Assembly: GCA_965262305.1 (NCBI GenBank)
Contig: CBDHEY010000002.1
Span: forward strand, 1,922,001 to 1,986,000
Source: CBDHEY01 sp965262305
GTDB taxonomy: Bacteria > Pseudomonadota > Gammaproteobacteria > Pseudomonadales > Cellvibrionaceae
Length of the DNA stretch: 64,000 nt
Direction: 5' to 3'
How positions within the stretch are numbered: position 1 is the first letter of the stretch; each line of letters begins with the position of its first letter. The notes beneath the pieces are model-generated. The model did no database searches, was not told where the DNA came from, and worked only from the letters and a program-made list of their open reading frames with translations. This document shows, piece by piece, positions 1 to 8,761 of the stretch. Made by a program: the position numbers and the translations under genes.

Positions 1-213
1 GACATTAAAATTAACTATCGCGCTGTGAAGGCCTCTTGTAAGTTGGCCAACAGCGTTAAAAATATGGTTATTGCGCGCTTCGACAAGTTCATTAATTAGT
101 AATGAAGCTTCATCCAAGTTTTCACTCTGAAGTTTTTCTACAAGCAGTTTAGAACTCTCCTGTAACTTCGACATGAATTCTTTATCGTTATTTAGCGGTT
201 GTATATTTTCCAT
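1..213 (-). CDS. cheZ: Chemotaxis phosphatase CheZ, N-terminal part (partial)
   Basis: The reading frame opens with ATG at 213 and runs off the left edge, giving about 71 residues (start MENIQPLNNDKEF). It is rich in Glu, Leu and Asn and looks helical, with LVEARNNHIFNAVGQLTRGL resembling the N-terminal helix of CheZ. CheZ dephosphorylates CheY-P and ends the flagellar switching signal. The gene lies 13 bp after cheY and follows fliA, the standard cheY-cheZ pairing in polar-flagellated gammaproteobacteria. The catalytic part is outside the window, so the identification rests on the N-terminus and gene order. Confidence 0.88.
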   Translation of the reverse strand, partial: MENIQPLNNDKEFMSKLQESSKLLVEKLQSENLDEASLLINELVEARNNHIFNAVGQLTRGLHSAIVNFNV

Positions 214-226
214 TTGACGGCCTTAT

Positions 227-613
227 TTACCCATCTACACGCTCAAAAATTTTATCGATTTTTTCTTTAAGCACTTGCGCTGTAAATGGCTTGACGACAT
301 AACCGTTAACACCAGCTTGCGCTGCTTCGATGATTTGATCTCGTTTAGCCTCTGCAGTAACCATCAATACAGGCATACTTGCTAGCTTTCCATCTGCTCG
401 AACTTCTTTAAGTAAATCTATACCTGTCATACCAGGCATGTTCCAATCGGTGACCAAAAAATCGAAATCGCCCGCCTTGAGCATCGGCAAGGCAGTATTG
501 CCATCATCCGCTTCTTGAGTATTGGTAAAACCCAAGTCCCTTAATAGATTCTTAATGATCCTCCTCATGGTAGAGAAATCATCAACAATCAAAATTTTCA
601 TATTTTTGTCCAA
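227..613 (-). CDS. cheY: Chemotaxis response regulator CheY (flagellar motor switch)
   Basis: A single receiver domain of 128 residues. With the TTG start used here the acidic pocket is D11/D12, the phospho-acceptor D56, the switch threonine T86 and the conserved lysine K108. The block DFSTMRRIIKNLLRDLGF is diagnostic for flagellar CheY. CheY-P binds FliM and reverses the motor. Start: TTG at 613 has GGAGG 5 nt upstream, whereas the in-frame ATG at 601 is too far from it, and several gammaproteobacterial CheY proteins begin MDKNMKIL as here. The gene sits between fliA and cheZ. A second CheY at 45683-46045 belongs to a different chemosensory operon. Confidence 0.96.
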   Translation of the reverse strand: MDKNMKILIVDDFSTMRRIIKNLLRDLGFTNTQEADDGNTALPMLKAGDFDFLVTDWNMPGMTGIDLLKEVRADGKLASMPVLMVTAEAKRDQIIEAAQAGVNGYVVKPFTAQVLKEKIDKIFERVDG

Positions 614-796
614 AGGAACCTCCGAATATTCAACTCAATAGTCCAATCAACTGTATTTCTAATTAGGAAATAACTCCTATTTCTAACAAGTCTAGTCGTT
701 AGTACGCAGTCATCCAGTAAATTGGTGGTAAGATTGTAGATTTATTGAAAAAATGGTCGCTAAGAGATTGATATTTAAACTGAAACGTTTGAAGTT

Positions 797-1543
797 TCAC
801 ATCTCACTCCAGTCTGCCATTTTCGCCCTAAGTCGAGCAGCGGCTTGTGAATGTATTTGGCTAACACGTGATTCTGATACCCCAAGAACCAAACCAATTT
901 CTTTTAAATTTAATTCTTCATCATAATAAAGCGATAATACGAGTCTCTCTCGCTCCGGGAGTTTGTCAATAGCCCTTGCTAAATGCTGCCGAACATTATC
1001 GGAATGGAGAGCGGCCGAAGGTTCTTCTCGTGTGCTTTCGAGGTTATCTTTAATGGAGAACTCATTCTCATCATGAGTTTCATCCAAACTAAATAACTTG
1101 GATGAAAGACCATCTCGCGCCATTTCATGATATTCATCGATACTGACTTCTAGTGCTTCTGCAATTTCATAGTCTCTCGCATCCCTTCCCAAACTTTTTT
1201 CCAATTGATTAATGGTGTCAGCTATTCTTCTTGTATTGCGGTGAACCGAACGAGGTACCCAATCACCGCGACGCATCTCATCGATAATCGCTCCTCTAAT
1301 TCGAATCCCCGCGTAAGTTTCAAAGCTAGCACCTTTATCACCATCAAATTTTTGCGCGGCTTCTAAGAGCCCAATCATTCCTGATTGAATTAAATCGTCT
1401 AGTTGAACTGATGATGGCATACGCGCCATCATATGGTGTGCAATCCTTTTAACCAAGAAAGCAAAGTCTTGAATATCAATAGACTGTTCAGTCACTTTTG
1501 TCTGTTTATAAACAGTCAAATTTTCCGTCATTGATTGCGTCAT
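797..1543 (-). CDS. fliA: Flagellar sigma factor FliA (sigma28)
   Basis: A 248-residue sigma70-family protein lacking region 1. Region 2 is seen in DDLIQSGMIGLLEAAQKFD and the following GASFETYAGIRIRGAIIDEM block. Region 3 follows, and region 4 near the C-terminus carries the helix-turn-helix LKEIGLVLGVSESRVSQIH. The length is normal for the family (about 240). FliA transcribes late flagellar genes such as flagellin, fliD and fliS, and two matching sigma28 promoters are visible in this window (59421-59447 and 61627-61653). The gene follows fleN by 24 bp and precedes cheY-cheZ, as in pseudomonads. The anti-sigma factor FlgM is not in the window. Confidence 0.97.
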   Translation of the reverse strand: MTQSMTENLTVYKQTKVTEQSIDIQDFAFLVKRIAHHMMARMPSSVQLDDLIQSGMIGLLEAAQKFDGDKGASFETYAGIRIRGAIIDEMRRGDWVPRSVHRNTRRIADTINQLEKSLGRDARDYEIAEALEVSIDEYHEMARDGLSSKLFSLDETHDENEFSIKDNLESTREEPSAALHSDNVRQHLARAIDKLPERERLVLSLYYDEELNLKEIGLVLGVSESRVSQIHSQAAARLRAKMADWSEM

Positions 1544-1567
1544 AAATACTATTCAACGGCTATACAA

Positions 1568-2398
1568 TCAAAAACCACTTGCGTTAGAAGTTTGTAACAG
1601 ACGCTCTATAAAAAACTCTAGATGCCCGCGTGGACTCGTTTGAATTGGCCATTCGTCAACTTTTTGGGCGATCACTCGTATTGCAGCAGCTGCTTTAGAG
1701 CGAGGAGAGAAGTCTATCAATGGGGTACGCTTTTGAACGGCACGCCGAACATTTTCGTCATAAGGTACATTACCGACGTATTGCAAGGAAACATCGAGAA
1801 ATTTTTCGCAAACAGTCCGAACTTTATTGAAAAGATTGATTCCTTCTTGCGTCGAGCGTGTCATATTCGCAACAATTCTAAATCGAAACATTCCATGTTC
1901 GACTGCTAGTAATTTTATCAAAGCATAAGCATCAGTAATTGAAGATGGCTCATCGCATACGACAACTAATACTTCTTGTGAGGCTTTTACAAAATTAACT
2001 ACTGTATCTGAGATCCCTGCTGCGGTATCGACGACCAACACATCCATTTGATCTGATAACTCACTAAAAGCATGAATTAATGAAGCATGTTCTTGCGGCG
2101 ATAGCGATGCCATTTGCTGAACACCTGAAGATGCTGGCACTATCTTAATTCCACAAGGGCCCCGCACGAGCACATCGCGAATTGAAACACTACCATCCAA
2201 AACATTAGATAAATTGTATTTCGCTTGGAGTCCTAACAACACATCAACATTTGCTAAACCCAAATCCGCATCCATTAACACAACTCTGCGCCGCATATCA
2301 GCGAGTGCAATGCTAAGATTTACCGATAAATTTGTTTTGCCAACACCTCCTTTACCTCCGGTGACAGCAATGACTTTGATCGGGTGGTTATTACTCAT
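1568..2398 (-). CDS. fleN: Flagellar number regulator FleN (FlhG), MinD-like ATPase
   Basis: A 276-residue ParA/MinD-type ATPase with the deviant Walker A GGKGGVGKTN (Lys21 is the second lysine), the Walker A' block DADLGLANVDVLLGL and a DTAAG Walker B region. In polar flagellates FleN limits flagellar number by binding the ATPase of FleQ and works opposite FlhF. Order flhA-flhF-fleN-fliA-cheY-cheZ is the classical one. Pseudomonas FleN is about 280 residues, so the protein is complete. The 172 bp to flhF contain only a possible 22-codon reading frame that overlaps the fleN start, which I do not call. Confidence 0.96.
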   Translation of the reverse strand: MSNNHPIKVIAVTGGKGGVGKTNLSVNLSIALADMRRRVVLMDADLGLANVDVLLGLQAKYNLSNVLDGSVSIRDVLVRGPCGIKIVPASSGVQQMASLSPQEHASLIHAFSELSDQMDVLVVDTAAGISDTVVNFVKASQEVLVVVCDEPSSITDAYALIKLLAVEHGMFRFRIVANMTRSTQEGINLFNKVRTVCEKFLDVSLQYVGNVPYDENVRRAVQKRTPLIDFSPRSKAAAAIRVIAQKVDEWPIQTSPRGHLEFFIERLLQTSNASGF

Positions 2399-2570
2399 TT
2401 ATAGAATTACTCTCTTTCAATTCAACCGATCTGGATTTTCGTGCCAAGACGGTGCTCATTAAAGTATAGTTCAGTTATTTTATCGTCTAAGAAATTTTCT
2501 AAAATTCGCACAGATTCCTTAGAAATAAAAAAATTAGCGGATCGTTTTTAAATAAAATTCCAAGCGTTCT

Positions 2571-4127
2571 CTATTGATTACTTGCGGATGAATTGATCAA
2601 GCCATTGGCTTGTTTAGTCATTTTTACCGCTTTTGACACAATCCCTTTACCGGTCGCCCGCTCTATATCTTCAGGTATTTCTTGCCCATCGGTCGTATAG
2701 GCCACAGGGATATTTCCTTCGACAACTGCGCTTATTGCTTCACCTAAGCTTGCTGTTTCATCTAATTTAGTGACAACACATGAATGAATTGGCTTTTGGG
2801 AAGTAAAAGCATGAATGGATGCTTTATTGGTTGGCAGTTGGCTCGCGCTCGATAAGACCAATATTTTTTGTAAAGTGCGACACGCATCAAGTTGATTTAG
2901 TTGTTTTTTAAGCTGGGCATCACCGTAGCGAAATCCAGCCGTATCAACCAGCACTAAAGAATATTTTCGAAGTCTCGCGAGTTGTGTCAAAAGGCTGTTT
3001 TCAGTATCCACAACTCTCACTGGCACATTCAGAATTCGACCGATTGATCGAAGCTGATCGTATGCGCCCACGCGATAGGTATCTGTGGTTACAAGTGCGA
3101 CCTTACCTTCACCATGCTGCATTACATAAAGTGCGGCTAGCTTGGCAATGGATGTCGTTTTACCCACGCCAGTTTGACCTACAAATGCATAAGTACCGCC
3201 GTCTCTTATTAAATCCGATTCTGATATCGGTATCGTCTGAGCTAAATGCGCCATGCTATCACGCCAAGCATCATTAGCGCGTTTGTGTTGCCCCGATTGT
3301 TCTATCAAATAATCTGTTAGATTTTCGGTTAACCCAAGCCGCTGGATATGTTCTCTAACAACGGGATATTGCCCTGGCATCTTTATTTGCTGTTGTTTAT
3401 TAAGTCCAACTGAATCATTTTGATTACCAAGAGTTCGCCATAATTGTTGTTCTAATAGCATCCTCATTTCAGCTAATTCACTTTGGAGTTCATTTAACCT
3501 TTTCTCTTCTTCCTGATTTTTGTCTCGATCATTTTCTTGCTGATATGGTGATGTCTGGGTGGCCTGCGCAGTATCTCTTACTGAATCGAGATCAATGGAT
3601 TCATTATAAATTTCTTGCTTTTTTATTACTGATTTTTCGGCCATTACTTTGTCAGGTGAGTCATTTACACCTTGATCTTTTTGATAACCGGTTCCAATTG
3701 GGGCATTTGATTCTTTTGCCTTTCGTTTAGCTTCCAGCATACGTTCACGCGCACGTTCAATTTCTAGCGCTAAATCACTCGAAGGCAATCGAGTTGAGAA
3801 TGAATTCGCAGATAAGTCTTGCTGATGAGAATAACGAGAAACAGCATTTTCAAAATCAGCTTGAGATCTCCAAGCGCCGTCACTGGACATAGCGCTATCA
3901 AGTTCAGCGTCAAACTTTTGTCCAAACCCACGTCTTTCGTCCACGCCTCGTGTCATCAAATCCGGTTCAACAGAAGTAATGATCTCAACACCTTCTTTGA
4001 CCTTTTGACTCGATAGAATGACGGCTTCCGGTCCCAACTCTTCACGAACCAAATCCAATGCGCGTCGCATATTTTTTGCGACAAATCGCTTTACCTGAGA
4101 TTTTTGTGTTGCTTCATTGTCTTTCAT
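2571..4127 (-). CDS. flhF: Flagellar placement GTPase FlhF
   Basis: A 518-residue SRP-type GTPase. Residues 1-50 form the basic B segment (KRFVAKNMRRALDLVREELG), residues 50-250 are a variable charged linker, and the NG domain carries the P-loop GQTGVGKTT at about residue 315, TTDTYRVGAYDQL, the DTAG box and TKLDE near the C-terminus. FlhF marks the flagellated pole and recruits early basal-body proteins. It starts 44 bp after flhA and is probably in the same transcript from the sigma54 promoter upstream of flhA. The length is at the upper end of the family because of the linker. Confidence 0.96.
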   Translation of the reverse strand: MKDNEATQKSQVKRFVAKNMRRALDLVREELGPEAVILSSQKVKEGVEIITSVEPDLMTRGVDERRGFGQKFDAELDSAMSSDGAWRSQADFENAVSRYSHQQDLSANSFSTRLPSSDLALEIERARERMLEAKRKAKESNAPIGTGYQKDQGVNDSPDKVMAEKSVIKKQEIYNESIDLDSVRDTAQATQTSPYQQENDRDKNQEEEKRLNELQSELAEMRMLLEQQLWRTLGNQNDSVGLNKQQQIKMPGQYPVVREHIQRLGLTENLTDYLIEQSGQHKRANDAWRDSMAHLAQTIPISESDLIRDGGTYAFVGQTGVGKTTSIAKLAALYVMQHGEGKVALVTTDTYRVGAYDQLRSIGRILNVPVRVVDTENSLLTQLARLRKYSLVLVDTAGFRYGDAQLKKQLNQLDACRTLQKILVLSSASQLPTNKASIHAFTSQKPIHSCVVTKLDETASLGEAISAVVEGNIPVAYTTDGQEIPEDIERATGKGIVSKAVKMTKQANGLINSSASNQ

Positions 4128-4171
4128 CGCTGACTCCGCTATCGCAAAGGTTACAAAACTTCTTCTATCAA

Positions 4172-6412
4172 TCAGCCTTGTAAGATATCGCCACCCACGT
4201 TGGCTTCAATGGTGATTTGTTTGTTATCTGGCACTTCGCTGTACGCCAATACTTTTAAATCTGGTAGATTGAATTTCACAAATTGGTACAACATATTTCT
4301 TAAAGGTCCAGCTACAAGTAACACCTGAGGCTTTCCTACCGCTTCAACCTGTTTGGCTGCTTTCACAAGTGCGTTGTTTAAACGCTCAGCCAACTGCGGT
4401 TCTAAGAAGGCACCATCTTCAACGCCAGTTTTTTGTGCCTGTTGTTGGGTCTGAAGCAACAACTGTTCCAGGGAGGGATCAAGGGTGATCACAGAAAGGT
4501 TAGACTCTTGTCCAACTATGCTTTGAACTATTTGACGAGAGAGAGCGGAACGGGCGATGGCGGTAAGGGTATTCGTATCCATTGATTTGTCACCGTGTGC
4601 CGCTAACGCTTCTGCAATTGTTCGCATATCTTTAACCGTAACCTGCTCTTTAAGTAATGACTGAAGAACTTTAAGTAACTGATTGATAGATATAGTATTT
4701 GGTACCAATTCTTCTACAAGTTTTGGTGATTTCTCTCCAAGTAAATCCAGCCATTTTTGGACGTCCTCATGACCAATTATTTCGTGTGTATGGGTTTGGA
4801 CAATCTGGTTTAAATGCGTCGCAATAACCGTACTTGGATCAACAACGGTATAACCAAGTGTCTGAGCATGATCTTTTTTATCGGCATCAACCCAAACTGC
4901 TTCCAAGCCAAAAGCTGGGTCTACCGTTTTTATACCGTCTAGCTTACCGAAGACTTGTCCGGGGTTAATCGCCATAAATTTGTCAGAGTGAACTTCTCCT
5001 TCTCCAATTGAAACCCCCATCAGACTGATGCGATATGCGTTGGGCAACAGATCTAGGTTATCTCGGATATGCACGGCAGGAATTAAAAAACCAAAATCTT
5101 GAGAGAGCTTTTTTCGTACACCTTTAATTCTGCCTAATAACTCTCCACTCTGAGATTTATCCACCAATGGAATAAGACGATACCCCACTTCTAGGCCAAC
5201 AATATCCACAGGTTGAACATCATCCCAACTCACTTCCACGGGTTCTTGATTTTTTCCTTCAGATTGAGATTCAATTGCAGGAGGAAGCGCAGCTGATGTC
5301 GTACCGATGTTTTCGTTGGAAAGTTTAGGTGATGTGTCTTTAGACAATCCTTGAAAACCTCCTTCTTCGACAACTTCAGCCTGCTGGCGCTGGAAATAAA
5401 TGTAATAGGCAATTAGACCACATATGAAAGAAAGACTTAGAAACACAAAATGTGGCATACCAGGAATCACGCCCATTAAAAACAAAATAGCCGATGTAAC
5501 CGCTAACGCTTTCGGCGATTCAAACATTTGCGACATAACCTGACGATTCATATCTTCAGAGCTATTGACTCTAGTCACCATAATCGCGGCTGCGACAGAT
5601 AGCAGTAAGGAAGGGACCTGAGCGACTAACCCATCACCTATCGTAAGCAAAACATACTTTTCCAGAGCATCACTAAACTCAAGTTGGTGCTGGGCCATAC
5701 CAACAATTAGACCACCGATAATATTAATTATTAAAATTAATATACCGGCCACCGAGTCACCCCTAACAAATTTACTCGCACCGTCCATCGCGCCATAAAA
5801 ATCCGCTTCGGAAGCGACTTCTGCACGGCGTGTTCTCGCTTCATCCTGATCAATTAAACCTGCATTGAGATCTGCATCAATGGCCATTTGTTTTCCAGGC
5901 ATCGCATCAAGGGTAAATCTTGCGCTCACCTCAGAAATTCGACCAGCACCTTTAGTCACAACGACAAAATTAATAATGATTAGGATGATGAATACTACTA
6001 GCCCAACAGCATAGTTACCTCCGATCACCACTTCTCCAAAGGATTGAATTACTTTTCCAGCAGCATCTCCACCTTCATGGCCGTTTAACAGCACTATTCG
6101 CGTCGACGCCACATTCAGCGCAAGGCGCAATAGCGTTGCAACCAGCAATATTGTTGGAAATACCGCGAAATCTAAAGGTCTTAACGAGTAAACCGCCACA
6201 AGTAAAACAACGATCGAGAGAGCAATGTTAAAAGAAAAAAAAGTGTCTAGAAGAAATGGAGGCAAGGGTAATGTCATCATCCCCAAGAGCGCTAACACAA
6301 GGATCGGAACACTTAGGTTGCCTTTCCCTAAGCTTCGTACATTTTTTAATGTTGACTCACCTGAAACATTCGACGGAAGTGATTTTAAGTGATCAAAAAA
6401 GGGTTGTGACAT
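4172..6412 (-). CDS. flhA: Flagellar export gate protein FlhA
   Basis: A 746-residue type III export gate component. The N-terminal half has about eight hydrophobic segments, beginning VPILVLALLGMMTLPLPPFL, and the cytoplasmic loop holds the FHIPEP-family signature RISEVSARFTLDAMPGKQM. The C-terminal half is the soluble domain that docks chaperone-substrate complexes, ending in EANVGGDILQG. FlhA forms the nonameric ring of the export apparatus. It is about 21 kb away from flhB, its usual neighbour. A sigma54 promoter and a FleQ-like element lie directly upstream. Length and motifs are normal. Confidence 0.98.
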   Translation of the reverse strand: MSQPFFDHLKSLPSNVSGESTLKNVRSLGKGNLSVPILVLALLGMMTLPLPPFLLDTFFSFNIALSIVVLLVAVYSLRPLDFAVFPTILLVATLLRLALNVASTRIVLLNGHEGGDAAGKVIQSFGEVVIGGNYAVGLVVFIILIIINFVVVTKGAGRISEVSARFTLDAMPGKQMAIDADLNAGLIDQDEARTRRAEVASEADFYGAMDGASKFVRGDSVAGILILIINIIGGLIVGMAQHQLEFSDALEKYVLLTIGDGLVAQVPSLLLSVAAAIMVTRVNSSEDMNRQVMSQMFESPKALAVTSAILFLMGVIPGMPHFVFLSLSFICGLIAYYIYFQRQQAEVVEEGGFQGLSKDTSPKLSNENIGTTSAALPPAIESQSEGKNQEPVEVSWDDVQPVDIVGLEVGYRLIPLVDKSQSGELLGRIKGVRKKLSQDFGFLIPAVHIRDNLDLLPNAYRISLMGVSIGEGEVHSDKFMAINPGQVFGKLDGIKTVDPAFGLEAVWVDADKKDHAQTLGYTVVDPSTVIATHLNQIVQTHTHEIIGHEDVQKWLDLLGEKSPKLVEELVPNTISINQLLKVLQSLLKEQVTVKDMRTIAEALAAHGDKSMDTNTLTAIARSALSRQIVQSIVGQESNLSVITLDPSLEQLLLQTQQQAQKTGVEDGAFLEPQLAERLNNALVKAAKQVEAVGKPQVLLVAGPLRNMLYQFVKFNLPDLKVLAYSEVPDNKQITIEANVGGDILQG

Positions 6413-6426
6413 GGATTATCCAAACG

Positions 6427-6442
6427 TTGACAAATAATTGAC
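6427..6442. promoter_or_regulatory. Candidate FleQ-binding element in the flhA leader
   Basis: The plus strand reads TTGACAAATAATTGAC: two TTGAC half-sites whose starts are 11 bp apart. It lies about +15 to +30 relative to the start expected from the sigma54 promoter at 6469-6483. The same geometry occurs at 33003-33018 (fliL) and 56213-56228 (fleSR). In P. aeruginosa FleQ binds downstream of the flhA promoter. Assignment to FleQ is inference from geometry and half-site similarity. Confidence 0.55.
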
Positions 6443-6468
6443 GCCTAGTTCGCGTAAAATGGATAATC

Positions 6469-6483
6469 GCAAGAACTGTTCCG
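6469..6483 (-). promoter_or_regulatory. Sigma54 (-24/-12) promoter of flhA
   Basis: Read on the minus strand: CGGAACAGTTCTTGC, with GG and GC separated by 10 nt and an intact TTGC at -12. It lies 57 bp before the flhA start. Two mismatches to TGGCAC in the -24 box, but the location and the downstream FleQ-like element support it. Confidence 0.72.
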
Positions 6484-6503
6484 GATTATAAAACGGATAA
6501 AGA

Positions 6504-7010
6504 TTACTGACTAAGTAATGGAATTCCCGCTTCTAAATAAGCTGAGTTATAGGAATTTAGTCGCTCTATCGCAACCATTAACCTTTCGTGAAGAGCCTTA
6601 GGCAAGTAGTTATAGAGCTGATGAATTGGTACAAAACGAAAGCCTAAAAGCTCTTTATCACAGATTTTAATCTGTTCGATTTGCTCATTTGATAAAACTC
6701 CGCCATCAAAAACGAAGTGCAGCGCTTCAGTGCCTTCATTAGACTCAGGCATATAATCAACGATTAACAAACGAGTGATGGAAAGAGTAAGATCGATTTC
6801 TTCCTTAATTTCACGCAAACAGGCATTGTGGGGTGATTCATTGTCTTCAACCATACCCCCCGGAATAAGCCAATTGTCCCTATAGTTTGGGTTTACAAGA
6901 AGCACCTCTTTTTGATCATTTAAAATTAGCGCGCCAGATGCCATGCGCTTTTTAGGCAACCGTTTAGTAAATTCATGAATATCGAAATTTTTGGCTTTAT
7001 CTTCTGACAT
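6504..7010 (-). CDS. NUDIX hydrolase
   Basis: About 168 residues from the ATG at 7010; an upstream in-frame TTG at 7028 would add six residues. The Nudix box reads GGMVEDNESPHNACLREIKE followed by EIDL. It keeps the catalytic G-x5-E-x7-REUxEE core, but the late glycine of GU is Asp. Family members hydrolyse nucleoside diphosphates linked to another moiety; the substrate cannot be inferred. It is the first gene of the non-flagellar stretch after flhA and is divergent from the unknown gene at 7070. No strong ribosome-binding site is seen for either start, so the N-terminus is uncertain. Confidence 0.85.
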   Translation of the reverse strand: MSEDKAKNFDIHEFTKRLPKKRMASGALILNDQKEVLLVNPNYRDNWLIPGGMVEDNESPHNACLREIKEEIDLTLSITRLLIVDYMPESNEGTEALHFVFDGGVLSNEQIEQIKICDKELLGFRFVPIHQLYNYLPKALHERLMVAIERLNSYNSAYLEAGIPLLSQ

Positions 7011-7069
7011 TTTGATATAAAATTCCAATCAATTTAGACATTAAGAATCAGTAATTTTTTGGATGCTCG

Positions 7070-8380
7070 GTGGCGAACTCAAGTAACCGATTAAACTATT
7101 CACTAGGATCTCATCTCTGGCTTACAGTGGCATTATTCGCCACATTCATATTTTTTCTCGTTTTAGCAATTGGGTTTCCAGCGAAAAAATTCGAGACTAA
7201 GATACTTGAAAGCCAGCATATACGCGATGTTTCGGGCGCCTTAAAGCGCATATCTTCTAAATTAAACACTAACCCTCGAGTAACGCAACTCTACCTCACT
7301 GAGCAAGAAATACAGAGTTTTACAATTCTTGCTCAAAAAACGTATAAAAAGATATCTGCCAGATCGACTTTAAAAGGTAAAACCGCGCAATTAGAACTTA
7401 TTTACCCAATAGATATGCGCGTTTTTTCATTTAATGTATTTCTATCAGTTGCGATTTCTGAGTCAAAAAACAATATAAATTGGAGCCATTTTCGAATAGG
7501 AAAACTTCCAATACCCCCAATTTTCGCTGATATTTTATTCAAGAGTTTACTTAGTAGAGTGGTGGGAAAAGAATACTCGAGCAATATTTTGCGAAGTTTA
7601 GAGGAGATCAAAATCAGCAAAAACCGCTTGTATGTCACCCTTTCTCCAACTTCTAGCTTTGAACAAAATTTAAGCTATATTGCAAAGCAATTGCGCACAC
7701 TTTCTGGAAATAATCTCGTTCTAAACGAGCCTCTCATATATCAATACCTGACATTTCTTAGCAACAGCAATAGAATTAATTCCGTCACGCCACTGCATCT
7801 ACTTCTAAAAGAATTGATTTTAGAAAGTGCCTCAAATGCTGATTCTTACGGGAGACTCCATAGAAACGAGCACATTGCCGCATTAGTTGCTTTAGGTCTT
7901 TATACAGAACCTCAATACTTTCGTCATATGGTGAGTAAACAGTTAGCCCAAGCAAAGAGAAAACGCAATCTTACGGTCACCTTAAATGGCCGAAAAGACC
8001 TAGCGCGTCATTTCATTGTTTCCTCGACATTAAAACTGCTTACTGACAATGGCTTAACTGAAGAAATAGGAGAGTTTAAGGAGCTATTAGATTCTTTAAA
8101 AGGCGGTAGCGGATTTAGTTTTAATGATATCGCGGCGGATCGTGCGGGAATTATGTTTGCACAAACTGCAGTATCAGCCGCATCGAAATTGCATGTATTT
8201 ATGTTAAAGTCAAGGCTTAGCGACACAGATTTTTTACCTCCATTTACTCTCCTAGACGAAGGAATTTCGGATAAAGACTTTAAGAGCCGATACAATAGTA
8301 CATCATCTGTCACCTACAAAAAGTTGATACACAAAATAGATGAAGAGCTTAATCACCAACCACTTTATAAGCTAATTTAA
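7070..8380 (+). CDS. Unknown membrane-anchored protein
   Basis: I do not recognise this 436-residue protein. It starts at GTG (the ATG seven bases earlier is in another frame and stops after seven codons). A hydrophobic segment at about residues 16-36 (WLTVALFATFIFFLVLAIGF) suggests an N-terminal membrane anchor with the rest outside the cytoplasm. Residues 50-210 look like a mixed alpha/beta domain. Near residue 265 there is RNEHIAALVALGLY, then GRKDLARHF and later DIAADRAGIMFAQTAVSA, giving conserved-looking His and acidic residues that could be metal ligands, though I see no recognised peptidase motif. Codon usage resembles the neighbours. It is divergent from the NUDIX gene and stands alone. 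Confidence 0.75.
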   Translation: MANSSNRLNYSLGSHLWLTVALFATFIFFLVLAIGFPAKKFETKILESQHIRDVSGALKRISSKLNTNPRVTQLYLTEQEIQSFTILAQKTYKKISARSTLKGKTAQLELIYPIDMRVFSFNVFLSVAISESKNNINWSHFRIGKLPIPPIFADILFKSLLSRVVGKEYSSNILRSLEEIKISKNRLYVTLSPTSSFEQNLSYIAKQLRTLSGNNLVLNEPLIYQYLTFLSNSNRINSVTPLHLLLKELILESASNADSYGRLHRNEHIAALVALGLYTEPQYFRHMVSKQLAQAKRKRNLTVTLNGRKDLARHFIVSSTLKLLTDNGLTEEIGEFKELLDSLKGGSGFSFNDIAADRAGIMFAQTAVSAASKLHVFMLKSRLSDTDFLPPFTLLDEGISDKDFKSRYNSTSSVTYKKLIHKIDEELNHQPLYKLI

Positions 8381-8761
8381 GCCTCTATTTCACAGTTCTT
8401 ATTAACTCCAAAATTTAATAAAATATATTATTATCAATAAGTTAAGGCTAAAGCGTTATAAAAATACTCCTCTAGGTTCAGCCGTTTTAGATCATGTCTT
8501 TGCAAACCAAAATCACCTCCTTTGTGAATCTCATATTCACTCGAAGGTACAAATCGCTAACTAAATTTAAATCACTAAAAAGAGCCAATTTCATTCGACA
8601 ACACATAAAGAAAATGAATAATATACGCTTCTTAACTTGTACTTAGTAGGCAGTGTCAAAAGGCTTTCACAAATAATAAATGTGCCCATTTGACGATAAA
8701 ATTGCCAATCTCCAGGCTCTAGCCTAGGTATCTCTTAACACAAAATATTGAAGGACACAAA
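8381..8761. other. AT-rich intergenic region before the DUF349 gene
   Basis: No supported gene. It contains a short inverted repeat GTGAATCTCATATTCAC near 8524-8540, a small palindrome AGGCTCTAGCCT near 8717, and a perfect Shine-Dalgarno string on the minus strand (complement of TCACCTCCTT at 8513-8522) before a 23-codon TTG reading frame (8434-8505). AAGGA 6 nt before the ATG at 8762 is the ribosome-binding site of the next gene. Confidence 0.6.

Noticed and set aside
781..799. TGAAAC/GTTTCA inverted repeat at the end of fliA as a terminator
   Set aside because: It overlaps the stop codon, has a 6-bp AT-rich stem and no T-tract.
2399..2464. 22-codon frame (MSTVLARKSRSVEL...) between flhF and fleN on the minus strand
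   Set aside because: Too short, no ribosome-binding site, and no sign of a leader-peptide mechanism; the TGGCAC inside it has no TTGC at -12, so it is not a sigma54 promoter either.
3819..4016. Open frames of 60-150 codons opposite flagellar genes on the plus strand
   Set aside because: They lie antisense to conserved coding sequence, have no ribosome-binding site of note and no recognisable protein features; they are by-products of the codon usage of the real genes.
8513..8522. TCACCTCCTT as a 16S rRNA 3' end remnant
   Set aside because: The match is limited to 10 bases; the flanking bases do not match the conserved end of 16S rRNA.
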